A stretch of DNA of 64,000 bases from assembly GCA_027919835.1 (NCBI GenBank), contig JANVFP010000013.1, forward strand, positions 806,001-870,000, in the 5' to 3' direction. This document shows, one piece after another, positions 1 through 9,758 of the stretch (within the stretch, counting starts at the first letter, position 1; the number at the start of each line of letters is the position of its first letter). The position numbers were made by a program, and so were the translations under genes. Source of the DNA: Lentinula raphanica (lineage: Eukaryota > Basidiomycota > Agaricomycetes > Agaricales > Omphalotaceae). The notes under the pieces were generated by a model, which did no database searches, had not been told where the DNA came from, and saw nothing but the letters and a program-made list of their open reading frames with translations.

Positions 1-452
1 GGGCGCTTCGTTGCAACTAGATTGCCCGTCTGCGACAAGGTTCTGACTTGGGATTTCATGTTGACTGTCATCGATTTAGACATCGGGATTCCGTCCTGGG
101 TTTCGCCTGACCAGCCTGGAGGAAGCTGACGCTTCTTTTTCTGTGGAACTGCGTCGTCTTGCTCGAATAACGCGGGATCTGAAGGCCTCTTATTGAACGA
201 GCGAGACTCGGCAAGTGGCTGAGAAGCTTTGGACGCAGTGGCAACAGTAGTATTTCCATTCAGCGCGTCTTCAATAGCTTTCATCCGCAGTTGCATTCCA
301 GTCAACTTTGGAGCTGAACGAGGCGGAGATGCAGGCCAGTCAATGTTGATTGGTTCAGCTCGAGACGAGCCTTGCAAAGTTCCGATGGCGCTTTGCGAAA
401 AGTCTCTCTTTATCGTTCCAAGACCTGACCGAGATTTAGATTTTTGGGACAT
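1..452 (-). CDS. N-terminus of a basic nuclear protein, possibly PIF1-type DNA helicase (partial)
   Basis: An uninterrupted frame starts at the ATG whose complement is at 450-452 and runs off the left edge, giving about 150 residues. The start MSQKSKSRSGL is the first ATG of the frame. The segment is hydrophilic and low in complexity: a Ser/Lys-rich start, a stretch SPPRSAPKLTGMQLRMKAIE, and a basic patch QKKKRQLPPGW that could be a nuclear localisation signal. No enzymatic domain is inside the window. A basic KRxLPxxW-like patch ahead of the ATPase core is what I associate with the N-terminus of basidiomycete PIF1 helicases. That link is inference from one short motif, and any nuclear protein with a disordered N-terminus would fit. 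The start is 170 bp from a Tourist-like MITE. Confidence 0.4.
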   Translation of the reverse strand, partial: MSQKSKSRSGLGTIKRDFSQSAIGTLQGSSRAEPINIDWPASPPRSAPKLTGMQLRMKAIEDALNGNTTVATASKASQPLAESRSFNKRPSDPALFEQDDAVPQKKKRQLPPGWSGETQDGIPMSKSMTVNMKSQVRTLSQTGNLVATKR

Positions 453-622
453 GGCAAAGAGTCAGCGGTAGGAGCAAGAATAAACGAGGGCTGAATGTCG
501 AAATGAACGTCGAAGAGAACGTTACTATTAGGTTGAAGCAGAGCGTGCGAATTTTGACCACGTCCGTTACCCCCGTGACCGAATTGCGCAACGCGCTTCT
601 CCACGCTTGATCAAGAGACTTA

Positions 623-813
623 GGCCCTGATCGGATGCACGGGAAAAGGGCGTCGGGTTTCGGGTTTTGATGAATGAATGAATGAATGAATTGTATTTCC
701 CTGCCAAATAAAACCCGTCTGGATCCTGCCGGGTCCCGCCGATTTCCCAACGGGTTTTTCTTGGCAGAGAAATCATTTCCCGACGCCAATCTCCCGTGTA
801 TCCGATCAGGGCC
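623..813. mobile_element. Tourist-like MITE (PIF/Harbinger type), 191 bp
   Basis: The ends are inverted repeats of about 35 bp. The left end begins GGCCCTGATCGGATGCACGG at 623 and the right end is its complement, finishing GATCAGGGCC at 813, with a few mismatches further in. The trinucleotide TTA flanks both sides (620-622 and 814-816), which is the classic PIF/Harbinger target duplication. There is no coding capacity. A (TGAA)n tract lies near 669-690. The element sits in the 590-bp interval between the gene starting at 452 and the end of RPN6. Nothing else was recognised in that interval. Confidence 0.8.
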
Positions 814-1041
814 TTAGAGAGCTAGACTTGGAGTCAGTCTCTTCCTATGCAGGACTTTCGAACCAAAATATATAAGGGCTCTGTAATCTTTTCTACGTCT
901 CTTATCTCGTCTAAGGTTCGATGTATAATGCAGCGACTTAGCACGAAAAAAGAACACTTGCATTGAATCAGCTGCTGCATTTTTTGGTGCAAGAGACTGA
1001 GTAATATATTCCGAGGTGTACGCAAGAACAAGAAAGTACTT

Positions 1042-2865
1042 CTATGCGATACTCACAGACTATCGTATGTTAGCCAGGTACGAAGACAAGTAGGGTATAT
1101 AACTGACCTTTGCATACAATGACTCTACCACTTTACTGACTTGCCCTAGAGTCTCAATTGCACTGTCATACATCTCCTGTATACGCAGAGAAAGTCAGCA
1201 AAATCAGCCGGACAAGACCACAGGGAGGAACTAACGTCGGCTTTGGGTTCATCGAACACGAGTAGACATCCTCGACCTTGGTCAAGAACACCATAGAAAA
1301 CCTTGTCCAAAATCATCTGCGACAGTCTGCCAGAATATTTCTATAAGCAGTACACGACAAAACTTGGAGATACTCACTTCGTCTCGACACTTTGCCTGCC
1401 TTGACCAACACATTCTGCAATGTACTCAAGTTCTACGACCGAGTACGGTTCTACAATTCGGAGCAGGTTCTGCTGCAGAAGCGCGTCGTATAGATCTGAA
1501 AGATGTGAACGGATAGTGGGATCCGAAGAAAGCTCTAACGAACAAATCTCAGTAAGAGACCGTGATTGCAGTGGCGTGCACGAACCATCCTTGTAATCCT
1601 TAAGCGCTTTCTCAAAATCTGCAAGATTTCGTGCTTGATGTGCTTTGGCAACAGACCGCATACTTTCTACCTCCCTCAACTGAGCGTATTTCACAGCTAA
1701 CTTGATCGATAGCAGCGAAGTCACGTCTTCCGGCTGAGAATGAAAAGAAATCAGAAATTCATCCAGAGGAAAGGGCTGGAAAAGCTGCTTACGAGGTTTA
1801 GCATAATTTTGCAGAGCATCATATATTTCAAAGCACTCAAAGCCTTGTCGTCATCTTCACCTTGCGTTGAGAGATTCTCGAAGGCTTCGTAGAAGTAAGA
1901 GTAGGCTGTGGTATAATCTTTATCTTCGGCGTGCAATATACCTGTGCCACATTCAATATCTCGGTCATAGCGGTATTCGGAATACTACAAACCAGATTGG
2001 AGATCGAGCGAAGACTGTAGTGCAGGCGGGCAATATATGGAGTTGGCAGCTGTCCTTGCAGATGTGAGTGCAGCCTGAGCTATCGTCAGCAAAAGATAGC
2101 GTGTTCGTAAATCTTGAACTTACTTTGGCTTTTGCCATGTTGGCAATTCCCCTGTACACTCTACTTTCAAGTAGATGAACTTCAATCAATATCATTTTGT
2201 CATCCAGTCTTCGGAGTTCAGTCAACAATGTGTCGATTAAGGCCAATGCAGGTCTGTAATCGTGGGTTTCGAGTTGTCTGCGCACCGATATAAACACAAG
2301 CCCTGAATGAAGAACGGCCAATTCGACTTACAGACCAGCCAATCTCGTTTCCAGACTCTGTTTCAAAAATATTCGCTTTTCACGTTTAGCCCATTCGATG
2401 TTATCCTTCAGCACTGTCATTTGTATTTGCTGGCTATTCGGAATCGCACTGAAGTAATCCAAGAGTGTACGAACTGTTGGAACATATCAAGATCCGCAGA
2501 AGTACACAAGAAACAATCGCCACAAACTGAGTTTCGCCGTCTTGGCTTTAGCTGTTGACGACACAAACGACCGCGACAATGTGATGACTTCTGCAACACC
2601 TTCCGCATTTCTGAGATGCGCGTCAATATACAGACTATTGAAGCAGATGAAGCAGGTGAAGCAAGACCCACTTTTGATCTCTGTAAAGTTGACCCAAGTT
2701 CACTAGCGCTGTCTCCTGATCGCGGAGAATCTGTGCCTGCTGTTGGCTATCGTGTGTTGAGGGTTTGGTCGATGAAAGAATTTGTCTATAGAGAGATTCT
2801 GAGCGTTTTGAGTCGGTCTTGGAAGCTGCTACTGCTTCAGCAAGAAGGTCGGCTGTTGTTGACAT
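1042..2865 (-). CDS. RPN6: 26S proteasome regulatory subunit RPN6 (PSMD11)
   Basis: This is a lid subunit of the 19S regulatory particle, a PCI-domain protein that clamps lid, base and core particle together. The start [16 protein letters not shown] at 2865 is followed by [10 protein letters not shown] and [10 protein letters not shown], the N-terminal TPR-like helices of the family. Further exons carry [20 protein letters not shown] and [15 protein letters not shown]. The PCI region includes [20 protein letters not shown], a close match to the conserved RPN6 segment. The last coding exons read [16 protein letters not shown] and then, after an intron, SVSIA and a stop at 1042. An upstream in-frame Met at 2937 is less likely, because the family N-terminus aligns at 2865. 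At least six short introns interrupt the gene. It is divergent from RPB4. Confidence 0.93.
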
Positions 2866-2982
2866 TGTGAGATGGATGCAAGATACAAATTTAGGAGGGA
2901 CACGCGTCGCGCCATAGCCCGTGGGAAACTTGCTCACTTAGATCAATTTCAAATGATATTTCTTTTTTTGAACTGCACCACG
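2866..2982. promoter_or_regulatory. Shared divergent promoter of RPN6 and RPB4
   Basis: Only 117 bp separate the RPN6 start (minus) from the RPB4 start (plus), so both must use this interval or read into each other. It holds a GC-rich part (near 2900-2930) and a T-rich run before the RPB4 start. No TATA box was recognised. The shared-promoter role is inferred from spacing only. Confidence 0.55.
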
Positions 2983-3610
2983 ATGACCACCAGACTTCGA
3001 CATCGTCCAGCTGGAGAGGAAGAGGACGCTTCCGCCCTCAAATTAGGCCCAGGTGCTCATTAGCCTTAACTCGTTTCGAATCTGCCCATCTCATCTTCCA
3101 TGCACTCTTCAAGAATTTAATAACGCCGGTTGCTTGCTAATATCAGAGGTCAAATATCTGCTTGAGAATCGAGACAAGGATGCACCGGACACTGCGTGCG
3201 TTTCAAGATTGTTTTCTGTCGCACATTGTGACTGACATGCTCTGTGAAAGTGTATACAACAAGACGCTAGAATACGTCAAGACCTTCACCAAATTCAGCA
3301 CCACCGACTCTGCCAGTGCAGTTCGAGAGTATGCTATTGTACACATTTGCAAAATATCGCATCTCACATGAACGAACGATAGAACATTAAGAAGAGAACC
3401 TGCTTTAACACAATTCGAAACAGCTCAAATAGCAAACCTATGTCCTGCAGATGCAGAAGAGGCTAAAAGTGTCATCCCTAGGTTCGTCACATATATTACC
3501 CCACATTTCACAAAAAATCGATCCTGGTCTGTAGCTTGGTCAAGTTAGATGACGACAGGTTGCAGGCTCTGCTGGATGAGATCCAGACCATGCGGAAGTT
3601 CCAATCATGA
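2983..3610 (+). CDS. RPB4: DNA-directed RNA polymerase II subunit RPB4
   Basis: Rpb4 pairs with Rpb7 to form the stalk of RNA polymerase II and works in initiation and mRNA fate. Four exons can be joined with GT-AG introns. Exon 1 is 2983-3052 (MTTRLRHRPAGEEEDASALK), and exon 2 starts at 3114 (EFNNAGCLLISEVKYLLENR). Exon 3 carries VYNKTLEYVKTFTKF, then EEPALTQFETAQIANLCPAD. The last exon reads VKLDDDRLQALLDEIQTMRK and ends FQS and stop at 3608-3610. These are the family hallmarks: the NLCP...EAKSVIPSL segment and the DEIQTxRxFQ tail. The protein is about 140 residues, as expected. The 3' end is 46 bp from the convergent PUS1. Confidence 0.93.
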
Positions 3611-3656
3611 CCGTCTCTCTGTGATTTTGTTGTATTCATATTGTAGTAATGTATCA

Positions 3657-5898
3657 TCAACCTTCCGCCTCTTCCAACTGCTTCTTGGTCATGGATTCTT
3701 CGGCGTCCTCAACCTCATCCGGTAGCTCTTCTGCTTGTACCCTCTCATTGTCGTCCTCAGCAAAACTAGTCAAGTTAAACACCTTCCTCTCCCTGAATGG
3801 ATTTTCCCTGCGTACTCCCTTCGTAACGACAGACTCCGGAGGAATGACGCCTTTTGGATTTAGATACAGGAAATCTGCACCTCGATATGAGTCAACGGAA
3901 CGAATCCATCCGTCGAACCTGGAAATAAGGTCGTTAGAAGACGAAAGGGTCATTGAACGACACGTACAATCCTTTCCTATCTTCGATACTTCTCATGTTA
4001 TCATATATGTACCGTTGCTTGAACGTATTCATCTCTTCGGAGTATTTGTCGAAGTCAATCGGTTCTCTATAATCAGGATCTGAAGGCGATTTGCTGGTTA
4101 CTCTTGTATTATATCCAGTGAATACTGGATGTTCCAATAACAAGCCCAGTGCAGGCATCTTTGGTATATGGACTGAGGTCAATCCGAATAGCTGTTCAAG
4201 AGCTTGAGATTACACAAGCAGAAGTAAGGGGAATTGAGGTACCTCGTCTATAACGCTACTAGGAGTTCCTGTACGGCAAATCATCACCAATGCGAACATC
4301 ATCTTGCGCTTGTCGTGTAATCAGCCGCGCAGAGACGATCACAAGAGACGAAGGAGACATACTATCTAATAGGAAAGTACTCAGCTGAGTATGAAGACAT
4401 TAGATGAAAACAGGCCAACCTGATGCAACATGAAACTTTGTCCATGTAAAGACACAGCGATCCACTCAGTCTCACCATAAACGGCAGGTTCAGCTATCTG
4501 TGTATACTTTTCATTCCTGGATTCCTTCATTTATGTGATTCCTTACCTGTAAGTTCTTCATGAATCTGATGTTCGTTTTGTCTTTAGGATCTCGCGCGAC
4601 GGTGAAGTTGTGGAAATTATGTGTCTTCTCGAATTTCTGCACAATATCACGCAAACGATCAACGTGAGCTGGCGTTGCTCTCCATGCCCGTTTGCGTAAC
4701 ATGTCTTCCTGTGGAGTAGATTTTGTAGGGTCAACTGGGCTCCAGAAAGGATCGTTGTCCCAAGGAATTTCAGATCCTTGTGAGAGTGCATATTCCCTTA
4801 GTACTCCATCCAGATGCGAGCCAGGCTTGGGGGGTATCAAGAGATACGATGGAAAGAAATAGGTATATTTGCGAGCATCACAAAGTCTGTGTTCAATGTA
4901 TCAGGGGAATACTCGCTCGAAGATGAACTCATACTTACAATCGTGCATTGAAGGATCGCTGGACGCGTTGCTGGAGATTGTTTATGAGGAACTTCGTAGA
5001 TGGACATCCATTGATCACTTACAAAGCCCCACAGGCGGATATCTGGAGGTAGCAATGTGTTGATATGGGCACGCAGGTCATCCACGCCCGGTACGGACAT
5101 GATCATCTTCAGGGATACGATATTGCCAACGGCGTGCACACCTGCGTCTGTACGTGCAGCTCTAGCGAGGCCGACCTGAATTCGAACATAATCGATGAAG
5201 CCATACTGTCAAGAACAGACGCAACATACCTTAACGGGATCCTCGGAATTGTCCTTGGATACTGCTCCCGCAGTCACCAAAGCTCGGAATAACTCTCCTT
5301 CAATCGTTCGTGGCTGAGGTAGGCCAGGTTGCACCTTCTGGCTGGTTCAATTGTTTAGTATCGATCCGAGGAGTAAGAACGCAGCGCACAATTGCATTCC
5401 ACTGTATTTAGATCCACAAAACCCAATCAACAGTGCACATTCGCGTTTGGGAAGACGAGGTTCCTTCGGTATGTCTGAGCTCCGTGCCTCCCATGCATCT
5501 CTCGAAGCTTGATCCCTTCTCCGACGACCTTTGAGGTTCTTGTCTTTGGGTTTCTTCGGCTTAACTGATTTGTCTTCGCGACCTTCGTGGTCAGATGTGT
5601 CGATGGGAGATTCGAAGGCAGTAGCTTTTGAGGGTTCTGTGTGAGCAGCGTGGTCGTGCATGGTTAGTACTATTTGTGTATTCAAATATTCTTCGCTACC
5701 TTCAACTTCAGTATCCGTTTTCAAACGTTTAGATGAAGAGGTCGAAAGATCGGGTTCCAGAGACCGTTTCTCGTCCATGGATGCTGCGTTGGCGATATTT
5801 CCAAAGATATATTTGAAGGATCCAATCCAGCTTTGCCGCCGTGTAACGAACCTTCGAGCAGGTGAAAGCAGGATCAGAGAGCGTGAAACTTTGAACAT
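3657..5898 (-). CDS. PUS1: tRNA pseudouridine synthase 1 (TruA/PUS1 family)
   Basis: The enzyme converts uridines to pseudouridine in tRNA (and some mRNA and snRNA). The catalytic motif [15 protein letters not shown] is encoded near 5120-5170 and holds the invariant Asp. [20 protein letters not shown] is the family's first core strand. Downstream are [37 protein letters not shown] and the C-terminal [19 protein letters not shown] region, ending in an acidic tail and stop at 3657-3659. The longest start (5898) gives [20 protein letters not shown], an Arg-rich, acid-free amphipathic leader like a mitochondrial presequence. A second ATG at 5778 ([10 protein letters not shown]) would remove it and leave the basic stretch [18 protein letters not shown] as a possible nuclear signal. 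Several short introns are present. Confidence 0.9.
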
Positions 5899-6114
5899 CC
5901 AAATTTTAAGCGCTCAAATGCGTTAACTTCTAACTCATAGCGTTTATAGTATAGACTCTACAGTGATCGAAACATTGGACAATTTACAGAAGATACGGAT
6001 ACCTGAGCCTTATGTATGTAGAACGTTCTGCTCTTGGAGTAAGATGAACAGCACGCAAGATCGTGAAACCTTTCCCCAACACCCAAAAATGAAAAACAAA
6101 AAAACCCGTTGTAA

Positions 6115-8022
6115 CTAGTGCACTCCATTCATTGCCCATGCTTTCACCACTAGCTCTTCGCATGCAGTATACGAAGCAACTAAACCATCGTATTTCTCCG
6201 CAACGTCTCCACGAGGTTCTGCTACACATTTCATTCCAACCGCTTCCCCCTCCGTCATCGCATTCATCTCTTCAAATGTTCCTTTGCTGTTCCCATTCTG
6301 CCTCCACCACGAGAACTTCGCCAACAATGCTCCACCCATGCCAGCAGCTTCTTTCGTCGCACTTACATACACCTTCATGTTGAACAGGTCGGCAGCAAGT
6401 TGACGGATGGTTTGGTTTGCTGATGAACCACCTGTTACGACGAGACGTTGGAGGGGCGGAGAATTGGGAGGTAAGATGGCTGCGATACGAGATCGAATAG
6501 ATAGGAACTGTGATTCTAGTATCATCCTCGGTTGACAAGCCCGCGGAACTTCTTCTTCTGGTACAGGTGTCGGAGGTGCAGATGGACTGGCGCGGAAGAA
6601 AAATTCCCCCATGACACCGGGAGGGATGATTTCAGGAAGGGGGAAGTATAAACCAATGTGACCATCGCATCCCGGACTTTGCCCTTCTACAAGAGAGTTG
6701 TACTCCGACCAATCGTAGTCAGCATATTTATCTCGGACTTGTTCACGGGCCAACGCCCCGTTCTTGTAGCAAAGCATGGCAATTTGAGCATCTGGCGCAG
6801 TTGTAGGATGTGAAAGCAAATGTGACGTTGTGAAACGCTTCGGGGGAATATCAGCGGGAGGAATTGAGAGAAGGAACGTGGTAGAAGTTCCCAAAGACAG
6901 GAGGGCATCTCCAGGAAATGAAAGCGCGACTACAGTGGCCGGATTATCACCGGTGAAGGGAGCAATAATGCAATCTATGGGGAAGGGTGTTTCATGTTGA
7001 TAAAAAAAATTGTACTTATATGATAAGTGAAGCATGACCCACCTGGGTTGAAGCCCCAGCGATTGGTCCAGAAACTGCTTATCTTTCCCAGTGAAGTGCC
7101 ACCAGACACAGGTTCCTTCACACAGTGGACGGTCGTCTCAGATATAAGGCTAGCAGTGATAGAATTGGCAAACTTACAGGTCCCAATTTGGAACGAAGTT
7201 CTGGTCCCCCACAGATGTCCAAAAGTTTGTCGTTCCATCTGCAGGAGAGGACATCCATTAAATTCATACCGCTGGCATCAGATATCTCAATCGGTGCGAT
7301 ACGACCAAGAAACAGCGAAGGCATGAAAGATGATACCAAAGAAATTCGGGAGGTTGCTTCGTAGGCTTTTGGATTCACTTTTCGGATCTAGAGAAGTAAC
7401 ATTTCAATTAAACATAGAAGATCTCTTCATGAACAAACTCCACCCTACCCGAGCAATCTGAGTTCCGGTAAATCTTTCATAGGCGCGACTACCGGTGATA
7501 TCCGCAAGAGTCTGGGGACCACCAACGGCTTCCTCAATTTCTCTGCATTCTTTCGTAGTGGAGGAATCTTGCCAGATGGGAGCACGGGGTATCGAAAATG
7601 CTTTGGGTGACAATTGTGAAGTCAACGTCTGCGATGAATCTAGAGATGCCAGAGCTTCTTCTGCATCGTAAGACCAATAAACAGAGCCATGTTGCTAGAA
7701 TCTGATCAGGGATATATACACGCATAAAAAGCTTGTAGTAGATTACCTGGCCTGCCCCTGATATGGCGGCAATAGAACCAAAGTCGACTCCTGCTTGCTT
7801 CATCCGTTCTGACAAGAGCTCGAAAGCATCAAGCCACATAGCCACTGGGGAGGTTACCTCTCCTTCAGCTGGACCCTTTAGAGCACCGTTCTCAGTCCCA
7901 TAGCTTGGCAAGTCTTGATCGAAGCGGACAGAAGATTCATGTATAATGGAACAATCTTCTTTGACGAGGACCGCTTTCAACTGTTGGGTTGAAAGGTCGA
8001 GACCAAGGAAAGTTGGCGACAT
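6115..8022 (-). CDS. XKS1: D-xylulose kinase (FGGY family)
   Basis: This enzyme phosphorylates D-xylulose to xylulose 5-phosphate and feeds pentoses into the pentose phosphate pathway in the cytosol. The start MSPTFLGLDLSTQQLKAVLV contains the FGGY phosphate-binding D-x-STQ. AAISGAGQ followed after an intron by QHGSVYWS is the xylulokinase substrate motif. Later exons give RIRKVNPKAYEATSRISLVS, DASGMNLMDV, SKLGPEPVSGGTSLGKISSF, FTGDNPATVVAL, LSLGTSTTFLLSIPP (glycerol-kinase-like ATP-binding loop), VTGGSSANQTIRQLAADLFN and TKEAAGMGGALLA. It ends at 6115. All FGGY landmarks occur in order over about 550 residues, so it is probably functional. A 1.1-kb palindromic transposon starts 308 bp upstream of the ATG. 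Confidence 0.93.
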
Positions 8023-8330
8023 TTTAGTATTGTTTGGAATGGGATGTTGGTAGACAGGAAAACGAAATCCTTCGTGTTTTCCCGTTCATATACTTACACA
8101 GACGGGTCCCGCGGTCCGTTTTCGTGTAATAGCGGAACATGGGGCTGGTTTATCGGGCGGGGAAATTGCGGAGCTTCTGGATCGTTCTGGGTAGATCTCA
8201 CATCGACTGCGGCCATTGCCTGTGAGGAGGATTCTCTTTCAAAGAGGGTTTGGGCCCATCTGTGAAAGCTATGCTTAGAACATGCAACTTGAACGAAAAC
8301 GAACAAACTTGCATGGCAGAACATTTTGAA

Positions 8331-9446
8331 CACGAGACTGGATCAGAAATCCCACGCATGAAAGGTGTGCCGAAAAATGCGGCACAAATCAGATCAATTT
8401 TCGGCCAATATTTCCTAATTAAAATAAAATAAAATTCATATGTAATCCTAATTGAAAAATCAATCTCAATTTTTGTCTGATTTAACAAGAAAAAGGCAAA
8501 GAAAAATATGTATTATTTTGTAAATAATTTTCTGACCATTTCACATATGATTTTATCCTGATTTCATTTTGAAAACAAAGAGATTTTAGCCGAGATCCTT
8601 ATCTTGATTCTGAAAGAAAAAATCTTTCCCTTTCACAAGAAAAACACATTGCAAGCTTTGACCATTTTCATTTGCAAAACATTTTGGATTTCGAGGGTCT
8701 CCAGGATACTGGGCAGCATCATGGGCAGTATCCTGGGTGACCTGTGACATCAAGAAGTTTTGGGAAAATCTATGATGACTAAAGCCACTTTTGCAAGTGT
8801 ATGACTAAGCTGTTTGCAGTTGATTAGATTATCTGACTGGCATCTTTTGCTTTTACAGGTGTTAAGGTGTTAAAATATATCTCATGAAGATTGTACAAGT
8901 TGAGAGTAAAGTGACAACACCTGTAAAAGCAAAGGTGCCAGTCAGATAATCTAATCAACTGCAAACAGCTTAGTCATACACTTGCAAAAGTGGCTTAGTC
9001 ATCATAGATTTTCCCAAAACTTCTTGATGTCACAGGTCACCCAGGATACTGCCCATGATGCTGCCCAGTATCCTGGAGACCCTCGAAATCCAAAATGTTT
9101 TGCAAATGAAAATGGTCAAAGCTTGCAATGTGTTTTTCTTGTGAAAGGGAAAGATTTTTTCTTTCAGAATCAAGATAAGGATCTTGGCTAAAATCTCTTT
9201 GTTTTCAAAATGAAATCAGGATAAAATCATATGTGAAATGGTCAGAAAATTATTTACAAAATGATACATATTTTTCTTTGCCTTTTTCTTGTTAAATCAG
9301 ACAAAAATTGAGATTGATTTTTCAATTAGGATTACATATGAATTTTATTTTATTTTAATTAGGAAATATTGGCCGAAAATTGATCTGATTTGTGCCGCGT
9401 TTTTCGGCACACCTTTCATGCGTGGGATTTCTGATCCAGTCTCGTG
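8331..9446. mobile_element. 1.1-kb palindromic (foldback) transposon, non-autonomous, CACTA-like ends
   Basis: Two arms of about 530 bp (8331-8863 and 8916-9446) are reverse complements of each other at roughly 98 percent, around a 52-bp loop. In the outer arms position x pairs with 17777 minus x. The tips are CACGAG...CTCGTG. The trinucleotide GAA lies directly outside both tips (8328-8330, 9447-9449). CAC...GTG ends with a 3-bp duplication resemble the CACTA (CMC/EnSpm) superfamily, but no transposase is encoded and the assignment is inference. The arms are AT-rich. Two of three arm-to-arm substitutions I noticed (8378/9399 and 8592/9185) are C-to-T at CpG. It lies between xylulokinase and the R3H-SUZ gene. 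Confidence 0.85.
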
Positions 9447-9758
9447 GAAAAGCGATTACTTATTAAGCGCCATCAAATCCTCATTTGCGTTTTGGGCGCT
9501 AATAGGCGCTAAGGTTGTAGCTGAACGATAATCGCGCGGCATGGCCCCTGAGTTTGAAGTTAACTCTGAAGCGTTGAACAAAGGTCATGTTCATTCTATC
9601 GTAGATACATCACAACAAGAACATAGATACTTGAGTATTAGTATAAGGGAAGAATTGAACAAGAAAGAAAGAGATCGACAGCAAAGTGCTACAAGTATGT
9701 AATGCAAATATCAACCACAACAGAAAACACACACTCCTGGTCCATGATCGTTCTTGCC
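9447..9758. other. Gene-free spacer with a GGCGCT-rich motif
   Basis: This stretch lies between the 1.1-kb palindrome and the end of the R3H-SUZ gene, and no gene was recognised. At about 9455-9515 it contains AAGCGCC and then GTTTTGGGCGCTAATAGGCG, which resembles GTTTTGGGCGCTTATGGGCG in the core of the 3.7-kb palindrome near 22105. It may be a decayed fragment of a related element. Confidence 0.4.
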
